The notes beneath the pieces are model-generated. The model was not told the DNA's origin and made no database searches. It saw only the letters and a program-made list of their open reading frames with translations. This document shows positions 17,037-24,500 of a DNA stretch of 49,351 nt, one piece after another; the first letter of the stretch is position 1; each line of letters opens with the position of its first letter. The DNA is taken from positions 1-49,351 of the forward strand of contig JANXDG010000033.1 of the NCBI GenBank assembly GCA_025059805.1, given 5' to 3'. Source of the stretch: Endomicrobiia bacterium (lineage in GTDB: Bacteria; Elusimicrobiota; Endomicrobiia; DTEH01). The translations under genes were made by a program, and so were the position numbers.

Positions 17037-18158
17037 TTACAAGCACACAATGTCTGATTCGTTTATTAATTTTACAATATAAGTTCCTATTGAGTTATAT
17101 AAATCTTTTGCACTTTTACATTTTATCATTGAGAGTTCAGTTTTTAACCTTTCCATAAAGTTAGGGAATTTTAGTAATATTTCAGCTATAATATTGCCAG
17201 CGTCACGATGAAAAAATAAAAGTCTATTAAAAACATAAATAACTTCTTCCTTCTTAAATTTCTGAGTAAAATAGCTTGATATAATAGTAATAGCTAAAAT
17301 TCGTAAACTATAATTGATAGCTATATTTATACTATTCTTGGTAAGCAAAGGTATTCTGTTAAAAGTGAAAATGATTTCCCCACTGCGTGAAAATATCAAT
17401 GGTATAAAAATTGAAGAAAAAATTAACCATTTTACTCTTAGCAAATTGTTATATAAGTTCATAATACTACCTGAAGTTAAAAAATATATTAGTAGCAAAA
17501 ATATTGTAGAGAACACCTGAATATTTAAGTTGTGAAAAACATAAATTGGTATACATAATAGAAGCATTATAGATAAAATTAATATTTTGAACCTTTTCAT
17601 TTTTGGTTCGTTATGGATAAGAACATTTATTTCTTCTACGCAATAATTTGGTTTACATGACAATTTATCACTAAACTCTTTCAATACAGATAATGATATA
17701 GACCCAGTGATAATACCTGCAATTATTGCTGAAAGTAATAAAATTGGCGTTAGATAAAAAATTTCTTGCTGACGAATGAATAATAGATATATAACAACTA
17801 ACTGAGTAAGATTATGTACAACAGCACCTGTAACACTTATCCCTAAAGTGCTAAATTTCAGAATTTTGTTAAAAGTAGAATACACAATCCACATAACAAC
17901 AGTAGAAGTTAATCCAGAAACGAAACTTAATATAAAAGATACAGAAAGAAAACTTCCTAAAAACACACTGGAACATATTGTTCTAAAGATTGTAACTTTT
18001 ACTGCATCAACAATACCAAATTTAATTATCGTAATTAAACTGACAAAATTTGCAAGGCCTAACCTTACACCAGGAATAGGATGTGGGAAATAAGATTCCA
18101 AAACCTGTAATGAACTCGCAAGCAAAATAAGGTTTGTAATTTTTTTATCAGTTAACAT
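17037..18158 (-). CDS. Gx transporter-family protein fused to an EcfT/CbiQ-like membrane domain
   Basis: 373 residues, highly hydrophobic. Residues about 1-165 match the Gx transporter family (annotated in databases as heptaprenyl diphosphate synthase component I, an S-component-like fold): FPHPIPGVRLGLANFVSLI and the downstream GAVVHNLTQLVV segment are characteristic. After a polar linker (about 168-190) comes a second multi-helix part, residues about 190-350, that resembles an energy-coupling-factor T subunit in helix layout. The two Ala-Arg-Gly coupling motifs of EcfT are not visible, so contact with EcfA ATPases in the standard way is doubtful. Related proteins occur with NusG-II and ApbE genes in flavin-based electron-transfer loci; both genes are nearby at 19710-21091. 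N-terminal part confident, C-terminal assignment tentative. Confidence 0.65.
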   Translation of the reverse strand: MLTDKKITNLILLASSLQVLESYFPHPIPGVRLGLANFVSLITIIKFGIVDAVKVTIFRTICSSVFLGSFLSVSFILSFVSGLTSTVVMWIVYSTFNKILKFSTLGISVTGAVVHNLTQLVVIYLLFIRQQEIFYLTPILLLSAIIAGIITGSISLSVLKEFSDKLSCKPNYCVEEINVLIHNEPKMKRFKILILSIMLLLCIPIYVFHNLNIQVFSTIFLLLIYFLTSGSIMNLYNNLLRVKWLIFSSIFIPLIFSRSGEIIFTFNRIPLLTKNSINIAINYSLRILAITIISSYFTQKFKKEEVIYVFNRLLFFHRDAGNIIAEILLKFPNFMERLKTELSMIKCKSAKDLYNSIGTYIVKLINESDIVCL

Positions 18159-18219
18159 TAATTAAATTTTTAATAAAAAGATGTTGAGATTAATTTATGT
18201 TTTTTATATGTAAACAAAA

Positions 18220-18247
18220 AATATAAAATGTATAACGACATTTTCAA
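18220..18247 (-). promoter_or_regulatory. Probable promoter of the Gx/EcfT-like gene
   Basis: Minus strand: TTGAAA (18247-18242), 16-bp spacer, TATATT (18225-18220), with a start of transcription near 18213 and a leader of about 55 bases. The -35 end lies about 12 bases from the plus-strand symporter ATG, so the two divergent genes share one 100-bp control region. A weaker TTGAGA at 18184 could serve the plus strand. Confidence 0.45.
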
Positions 18248-18258
18248 CCAAAACAACA

Positions 18259-19713
18259 ATGAATACTTTTGACATTGTTACTGTTGGAGTTTTAGGTCCA
18301 TATCTTTTATCAATGCTTTTTATTGGCTGGTTATCTTCAAAAAAAGTCAAAGATACAACTGACTTTCTTGTAGCCGGACGCAGACTCGGATTTTTATTTG
18401 CTACTGCGACAATGTTCGCTACATGGTTTGGTAGCGAAAGTGTAATGGGCACTGCAGGTACTGTTTATCGCGTAGGACTACGTGGTGTCATTGCAGATCC
18501 GTTCGGTGCAAGTTTTGTACTTATACTGGCTGGTGTAAGTTATGCAGTTGCATTCCGTAGGATGAACTTCCTCACTGTAACTGATCTTTTCGGTAAATTT
18601 TATAGTAAAGAAACAGAAATTTTTGCTTCTTTACTTATGATGCCAGTATATATAGGATGGCTTGGTGCACAAATTGTTGCTACTGGACTGTTATTTTACA
18701 CATTTACAGGTATTAGTCCTGATATTGGAATGTTACTTGGTACGGCAGTAGTTTTAATTTATACTCTAAGTGGTGGTATGTGGGCTGTTACTATCACAGA
18801 TTTTATACAAATGATTATACTTATTGCTGGAATAATTGTTATCTTACCTTTTGTGATACAAAATTGTGGTGGTATAAATAATGTTATAAATAATACACCT
18901 AAAGAATTTCTCACAATTTTCCCTCAAGAGTGGAATTTCAATACACTATCTACTTTTTTAGGAAAGTGGTTTATAATAGGCTTAGGATGTGCTGTTGGAC
19001 AAGATTTGATTCAGAGATCTCTATCAAGTAAAACAGAACAAGTAGCGAGATGGTCTGCAATAACAGCTGGAATTATATATTTCATTATTGGCTGTATTGT
19101 AATTTTTATTGGTCTTGCAGCAAGGATTATGATGCCTGGCCTGGAAAATAGTGAAAATTTAATTCCAATATTAGCAAATAAATATTTAGGTAATGTTCAT
19201 CCGTTTTTGTTCGCATTGTTTATAAGCGGGTTGCTTGCTGCGATAATGAGTTCTGCTGATAGTTCACTATTAGCAGCAGTGTCAATATTTTGTAACAATA
19301 TTTTCCAAAAAGTCTATCCTAATGTTGCTGCTGTTAACCTCCTTCTTGTAAATAGAATTACTACGGTAGTAGTTGTTATTTTATCAATGCTTATAGCACT
19401 ACATGTAAAACAGATTTACAATCTAATGGTAAACTCATGGTCAACATTGTTAGTTTCAATATTTGTTCCGTCAACGGTTGCACTGTTTATGAAAAAATTT
19501 ACGAGTGTTACTGCTTGCTGGGTAAGTATGGTCTCAGGCTTTATTGTATGGGCAGGGTATATAATCTTTAAAACAGGAAAATTTATTATATGTGATGAGA
19601 CTATTGATGTGTTTTATCAAGCATCGTTTTTAGGTTTTTTATCAAGTGTTGTAGGTTATTTCTGTACCTTCCTTGTAGCAAAATTATTATCACAAAATAC
19701 AAGTCAAACTTAG
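18259..19713 (+). CDS. Sodium:solute symporter family transporter
   Basis: 484 residues with about 13 transmembrane helices and the SSS signature regions: FLVAGRRLGFLFATATMFATWFG in the first helices, and YTLSGGMWAVTITDFIQMIIL typical of the family core. It should import a small solute (amino acid, choline, sugar or monocarboxylate type) with sodium; the sequence does not tell which. It stands alone on the plus strand between minus-strand genes of the flavin module. Its TAG at 19711-19713 overlaps the stop of the convergent NusG-II gene. No clear Shine-Dalgarno precedes the ATG. Confidence 0.88.
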   Translation: MNTFDIVTVGVLGPYLLSMLFIGWLSSKKVKDTTDFLVAGRRLGFLFATATMFATWFGSESVMGTAGTVYRVGLRGVIADPFGASFVLILAGVSYAVAFRRMNFLTVTDLFGKFYSKETEIFASLLMMPVYIGWLGAQIVATGLLFYTFTGISPDIGMLLGTAVVLIYTLSGGMWAVTITDFIQMIILIAGIIVILPFVIQNCGGINNVINNTPKEFLTIFPQEWNFNTLSTFLGKWFIIGLGCAVGQDLIQRSLSSKTEQVARWSAITAGIIYFIIGCIVIFIGLAARIMMPGLENSENLIPILANKYLGNVHPFLFALFISGLLAAIMSSADSSLLAAVSIFCNNIFQKVYPNVAAVNLLLVNRITTVVVVILSMLIALHVKQIYNLMVNSWSTLLVSIFVPSTVALFMKKFTSVTACWVSMVSGFIVWAGYIIFKTGKFIICDETIDVFYQASFLGFLSSVVGYFCTFLVAKLLSQNTSQT

Positions 19714-20084
19714 TATGTAACTGAATCTATCCCACTTAATTTCATTTTTTTAGAAACAAGTTTTACAACAATTTTGTTAGGAACGCATATTATCTGTTGG
19801 TGTTGACCTTGGATCCATCCTGTATTAACACAAACTTTAAACGGACATTGTGATTCTTTTATCCTCACCTTATTATTTTTTATTTCGACAATAGCGTTCC
19901 TAAGCTTGATTTCTTTATCTAAATATAAGATATCCTTATATACGATCTTGTTGTCTTGCAAAACTACAACTTCTAATTTATCACTTCTTTTTTGTACTAA
20001 CTTAATAAAACTCAATATTGAAATAGATGAGAAAAACAAAATTAACAAAAAATCTCCAACTGTAGGTTTCTGCTGTAGCGTCAT
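19710..20084 (-). CDS. NusG domain II-containing membrane-anchored protein
   Basis: 124 residues. A transmembrane anchor at about 11-30 is followed by the extracytoplasmic NusG-II domain, recognised by ESQCPFKVCVNTGWIQG with two cysteines and IICVPNKIVVKL with a third. This family is unrelated in function to transcription factor NusG (no NGN or KOW) and usually lies beside ApbE and Gx transporter genes. Its ATG overlaps the apbE stop by 4 bases, so it is translationally coupled to apbE. The role is unknown; an extracytoplasmic redox or flavin-related role is inferred from context. Confidence 0.85.
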   Translation of the reverse strand: MTLQQKPTVGDFLLILFFSSISILSFIKLVQKRSDKLEVVVLQDNKIVYKDILYLDKEIKLRNAIVEIKNNKVRIKESQCPFKVCVNTGWIQGQHQQIICVPNKIVVKLVSKKMKLSGIDSVTY

Positions 20085-21091
20085 AGATTAAAATTTATAC
20101 TTCTTAGAGTATCTGTTGTGTAAATCTTAAGTTTTTTATTGTCTTCTTTAACAATGATACACTCAATACCAAGTTTATTCGCTAATTCTAAACCTTTTAC
20201 TTCACCTAATACAAAAATTCCTGTTGCAAGCGCGTCAGCTAAAACTGGGTCTTTACATAAAACTGTGACAGAAACAATGTTTTCTTTAGGATATCCTGTT
20301 TTAGGATTAAATATATGATGATATCTTTTGCCCTCAACTTCAAAAAAACGTTCATAATCACCTGATGTTGCACAAGAAATATCGCTGAGTTCTAAAATGC
20401 AGAGAAATTTATTTTTATCTCGTGGATGTTGCACTGCTATTTTCCAAGGTTTGCCTTTGTGTTTAACTCCAGATATATAAAGATCACCACCAAAGTTTAT
20501 AATAAAATTTTTAAAACCTTTATTCTCTAAAATTTCTTTTGCTTTTCTTATGGCATAACCCTTTGCAACACCACCTAAGTTTAGTTTCATACCTGTATAT
20601 TTTAGAAAAACTGTTTTTGTTTTTTCATCAACACTTATTTTTTTGTAACCAACAAGTGGTAAAACTGATTTAATTTGTTTTTCTGACGGTATGTTAAAAG
20701 ATTCTTTTTTTGAAAAATTTTCAAATCCCCAAAGTGAACTAAGCACACCTGTTGTAATATCAAAAGCTCCGTCTGTAAGTTCGCTTATTTCTATACATTC
20801 TTTAATAAGTTCAAACGCTTCTGTAGACACATTACAAGGAGATTTACCTGATAATTGGTTTATTTTCGTAACAACACTATCTTTTGTAAATCCAAATTCT
20901 CGGTCAATCTCTTCAACTTTATGGAATACCTCTGAAAATATTTTTTTAGCTTGTGTTGAGTTAATATTGCTTACAAGTTTTATTTCACAAAAGGTGTCCA
21001 TTAAAAATCTTGAATCGTAAAACTCATAGTCCTGGTTTGTATTGCAGGAACAAAATATTAAACAAATTATAACTATACATACTATTCTCAT
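20081..21091 (-). CDS. apbE: FAD:protein FMN transferase (ApbE), lipoprotein
   Basis: 336 residues. A lipoprotein signal peptide ends at Cys16 (IFCSC), so the enzyme acts outside the cytoplasmic membrane. ApbE moves FMN from FAD onto Thr/Ser of target proteins. The MDTFCEI start, GAFDITTGVLSSLWGF, LNLGGVAKGYAIRKA, INFGGDLYISG, HHIFNPKTGYP and LADALATGIFVLG are the family's conserved blocks, including the Mg/FAD-binding Asp and Thr in the last one. No target with the usual flavinylation motif is encoded in the window, so its substrate is elsewhere or unconventional. Confidence 0.93.
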   Translation of the reverse strand: MRIVCIVIICLIFCSCNTNQDYEFYDSRFLMDTFCEIKLVSNINSTQAKKIFSEVFHKVEEIDREFGFTKDSVVTKINQLSGKSPCNVSTEAFELIKECIEISELTDGAFDITTGVLSSLWGFENFSKKESFNIPSEKQIKSVLPLVGYKKISVDEKTKTVFLKYTGMKLNLGGVAKGYAIRKAKEILENKGFKNFIINFGGDLYISGVKHKGKPWKIAVQHPRDKNKFLCILELSDISCATSGDYERFFEVEGKRYHHIFNPKTGYPKENIVSVTVLCKDPVLADALATGIFVLGEVKGLELANKLGIECIIVKEDNKKLKIYTTDTLRSINFNL

Positions 21092-21135
21092 ATATTAAGA
21101 ACTTTACAATATTGACTTAATAATTTTCAATAATA

Positions 21136-21164
21136 TTGATTACAACATACCATTTTGGTATAAC
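21136..21164 (+). promoter_or_regulatory. Sigma70-type promoter of the tRNA-Ser gene
   Basis: TTGATT (21136-21141), 17-bp spacer, TATAAC (21159-21164). Transcription should start near 21171, eight bases before the mature tRNA. Because no terminator is visible after the tRNA, this promoter may also drive addAB. Confidence 0.7.
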
Positions 21165-21178
21165 ATCATTAACAGGTT

Positions 21179-21271
21179 GGAGGGGTGGCCGAGACTGGTT
21201 TAAGGCAGCTGCCTGCTAAGCAGTTGTCCGGGGTAAAACCTGGACCGCGGGTTCGAATCCCGCCCCCTCCG
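21179..21271 (+). tRNA. tRNA-Ser (anticodon GCU)
   Basis: 93 nt folding as a class II tRNA. The acceptor stem is GGAGGGG (21179-21185) with CCCCTCC (21264-21270) and discriminator G21271. The anticodon stem-loop 21208-21224 has the loop CTGCTAA, giving GCT at 21215-21217 (reads AGC/AGU). There is a long variable arm (about 21225-21246), and the T-stem/loop is GCGGG-TTCGAAT-CCCGC. The 3' CCA is not encoded. Confidence 0.95.
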
Positions 21272-21302
21272 AAGTGTACCGCTCACCTGTTTTAAACTAA
21301 CT

Positions 21303-24300
21303 ATGCCATCCAAAGAGAATTCTAAACATAAAAAGGAACAAATTTACATCTTGGATTCTTCCGCAGGGACAGGGAAAACTTATAATCTTGCAAAACATTA
21401 TTTAAAACTTTTGTTAACTTCCATTACCCAAGAAGGAGAAAAAATCTCGTCTAAAAACATACTTGCGATAACATTTACTAACAAAGCTGCTATAGAAATG
21501 AAACAACGTATACTTGAATTACTTAAACGTCTTGCGTTAAACAACTGGCAGGATAAAGAACAAATCAAACAGGATATAATTAACTCTTTTCAACTTAATA
21601 ATAAACCAAAAACTGATATATCACAAATTGTTTTTCATATTATTGAAGATATTTTACAAAATTATCATTATTTCCAAGTACAAACAATAGACAGTTTTGT
21701 ATATACTATTGCTTCATTATACGCATTTCAATTAGGTCTTTCACCAGAATTTAAAATTGAAACAGACCATCAAACATACTTACGATACTGTATTGACTAT
21801 ATGATTGATATTGCTTCTACTAATAGTCGTCTAAGTAAACTACTCACAACATTCCTTGACAATTACCTTACTTTTGAAAACAAAAAAAGTTGGTTCCCTA
21901 AAAAGGATATATACGAAGTGATATCGTCTTTGTATGAGCAAACTATGTATCACGGTTGCAAATTCAATAAATTTCAAAAAAAATTATCTTTATCCATACT
22001 TAATCAAAAACTTAACGGACAACTGAAAGTGTTTTTTAATAGACTTCCAAAGGAAAGTGTCTACTCTCAATTTATTTCAGCACTGGAAAAGTTAATCAGA
22101 AAATATGACAACCCCAAATATTTAATAACACTTAACGATTTAAGTTCCAAATATTTCACAAAGGACGAAATACCAGTAAAAAAAGAATTTAAAATAGACA
22201 AATCATTACAACATCAATGGAAACAAATTAGAAAACTTATATCTGATTTCTCTGAATATTCTAGCTATAGTATATATAATTCATATATTGATATCTTTGA
22301 TTATGTTGAAAACATACTATACAAAGTTGCATTAGAACAAGACCTTGTATTCTTATCAGAGCTCAATAAGAAAATACAAGAGATAACAAACTTTTTTGAA
22401 TATTCAGTACCAGAACTATATCTGCGTTTAGCATTAAATATACAACATTGTCTCATTGACGAGTTCCAAGACACAAGTATACTTCAATGGCGTAATTTAA
22501 ATCCTATCATTACTGAAATACTTGCGCATGGTGGTACACTTTTTTATGTCGGTGATAAAAAACAGGCAATATATAGATATCGTGGTGGTGACTATCGTTT
22601 GTTTGATATTATACCAAATTTTTATCCAAATTTTGTTTGTAAAAAATCTATCTTAAATAAAAATTTTCGTAGTGCAAGGTATATAATACAGTTTAATAAC
22701 GAAATTTTTTCGTTCACAAATCTTGAAAAATTTGTTTCATACATTGAACAGAAAAAAGAGTTAACTTTTGATCCTAAAAATAAAAAAGAATTGTTTAAAG
22801 TTTATAGTAACTCACAACAAGAAATTAGTAATGATAAGTCCGCTGGGTATGTTTACGGTGAACTTATTACAGATACTAACTCTCAAGAACAAGAAGAATT
22901 AATAAAGTCAAAACTTTTATCGTTAATAGACAACTTGATAAACAATGGGTATAATTTATCACAAATTGCAGTTTTGGTAAGGAAGCACCCTCAAGGTGAA
23001 CTCGTCTCCAACTGGTTATTAGAAAAAGGATATCCTGTAGAGTCAGAAAAAACATTAGATGTTACAAAAAACAGTTTTATTAAAGAAATTTTTTCATTAT
23101 TGAAATTCTTAGATACACCAATGGACGAACTTTCCTTTTGTTCTTTTATACTAAGCAGAATTTTTACTGAATCTACAAATGTTCCAATAGATGAACTTTC
23201 AACCTTTGTTTTCAATGTTAAAAAAGATAAGACAAAATCTATTATTTATGAGTTTAAAAATAATTATTCTAAATATTGGAACCAGTATTTTGAAAAAATG
23301 TTTAAGGTTGTAAGTTATCTACCTATATCAGATGTTTTAATTGAAATTTATAAAATTTTTAATTTTGAAAACTTACAAGTATTTAAAGAAAATTACCCTT
23401 TCTATTATAAGTTACTTGATGTAACGAAGGAATTTGAAGAAAAAAATTGTTCACTGCATTATTTTATTAAACAATTTGAATCATTATCTGATACACAAAA
23501 ATTCATAAATGCAAAAGGACAAGAATCAATTCGTATATTAACAATACATAAGGCAAAAGGATTGGAATTTGATATTGTGATTTTACCATTTGTAAAAATA
23601 GATATTGAAATTGGAAAACAGAAAGATTCTACAGCACGTTTTGTAATAAAGATTGATGATGACAACTTAGAAGTAACTAATACAAAGACCAATGCTTACC
23701 TTGTTAAACTTACTGCTAATATATCTAAATATTCACCAAGTTTACAAAAACTTTATTCTTATGAATATATAAAAGCCCTCATTGATGAACTTAATGTTCT
23801 ATACGTAGGATTTACTCGTGCAAAAGAACAACTATATTTTTTTGTAACAGAGGACGATTATACAGAATTTTTATTTCCTTGGAATAATAACTGTATAATT
23901 TATGGTGAATTCTTGCCAAAAGTAGCCACACAAGATAAAGAACAAAAACAACAAAATGTAATTTTACAACTACCTGTTAAACATTCTTCTTGGTATAAAA
24001 GAATTGCAGAAGAAAATTTCCCAAAACTGCATTCACTGTTTTATAAAACAAAAATTCTTGAAGGCGAAATCATCCATAAAATTCTTTCATTTATCGGTAA
24101 TTTATATAATCAGGATTTAATACAAATTGTTGACACTGCAATTTTGAAAACAAAAATGTTCTACAGTTATGTTGAAACATATAAATGGGATGACTACAAA
24201 AACATTGTTTTAAAACTTATAAACAAAACTGAATTTAAACAATATTTCTTTATCCCTGATGGTTTTGTACTTTGTGAACAAGAAGTTGTAACACCTACTG

Positions 24301-24500
24301 GTGAAACCAGACGTGTTGATAGAATTATCATTTTAGAAAATAAAATAATAGTTTTAGACTATAAACTAACTTTTCCAGACGAAGTAAAATATTACACAGA
24401 GCAAGTAAACGAATACAAGATTTTGATATCATCAATATATAACAAACCTGTGGAAGGACTTATTATTTTCTTAGACACTTTGGAAACATTAGAAGTATGA
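21303..24500 (+). CDS. addA: AddA/RecB-type UvrD-family helicase with C-terminal nuclease domain
   Basis: 1065 residues. Superfamily-1 helicase motifs in order: Walker A SAGTGKT (K25), Walker B LIDEFQDT, motif III VGDKKQAIYRYRG, motif V ILTIHKAKGLEFD and motif VI LYVGFTRAKEQL. The C-terminal part carries a PD-(D/E)XK RecB-family nuclease: GEIIHKIL, then RVDRIIILENKIIVLDYKL with the Asp and the D-x-K pair. Together with the next gene, which overlaps by 4 bases, it forms an AddAB-type enzyme that processes double-strand ends for recombination and degrades foreign linear DNA. It begins 31 bases after the tRNA. The length is a little below B. subtilis AddA (about 1230 residues). Confidence 0.88.
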   Translation: MPSKENSKHKKEQIYILDSSAGTGKTYNLAKHYLKLLLTSITQEGEKISSKNILAITFTNKAAIEMKQRILELLKRLALNNWQDKEQIKQDIINSFQLNNKPKTDISQIVFHIIEDILQNYHYFQVQTIDSFVYTIASLYAFQLGLSPEFKIETDHQTYLRYCIDYMIDIASTNSRLSKLLTTFLDNYLTFENKKSWFPKKDIYEVISSLYEQTMYHGCKFNKFQKKLSLSILNQKLNGQLKVFFNRLPKESVYSQFISALEKLIRKYDNPKYLITLNDLSSKYFTKDEIPVKKEFKIDKSLQHQWKQIRKLISDFSEYSSYSIYNSYIDIFDYVENILYKVALEQDLVFLSELNKKIQEITNFFEYSVPELYLRLALNIQHCLIDEFQDTSILQWRNLNPIITEILAHGGTLFYVGDKKQAIYRYRGGDYRLFDIIPNFYPNFVCKKSILNKNFRSARYIIQFNNEIFSFTNLEKFVSYIEQKKELTFDPKNKKELFKVYSNSQQEISNDKSAGYVYGELITDTNSQEQEELIKSKLLSLIDNLINNGYNLSQIAVLVRKHPQGELVSNWLLEKGYPVESEKTLDVTKNSFIKEIFSLLKFLDTPMDELSFCSFILSRIFTESTNVPIDELSTFVFNVKKDKTKSIIYEFKNNYSKYWNQYFEKMFKVVSYLPISDVLIEIYKIFNFENLQVFKENYPFYYKLLDVTKEFEEKNCSLHYFIKQFESLSDTQKFINAKGQESIRILTIHKAKGLEFDIVILPFVKIDIEIGKQKDSTARFVIKIDDDNLEVTNTKTNAYLVKLTANISKYSPSLQKLYSYEYIKALIDELNVLYVGFTRAKEQLYFFVTEDDYTEFLFPWNNNCIIYGEFLPKVATQDKEQKQQNVILQLPVKHSSWYKRIAEENFPKLHSLFYKTKILEGEIIHKILSFIGNLYNQDLIQIVDTAILKTKMFYSYVETYKWDDYKNIVLKLINKTEFKQYFFIPDGFVLCEQEVVTPTGETRRVDRIIILENKIIVLDYKLTFPDEVKYYTEQVNEYKILISSIYNKPVEGLIIFLDTLETLEV

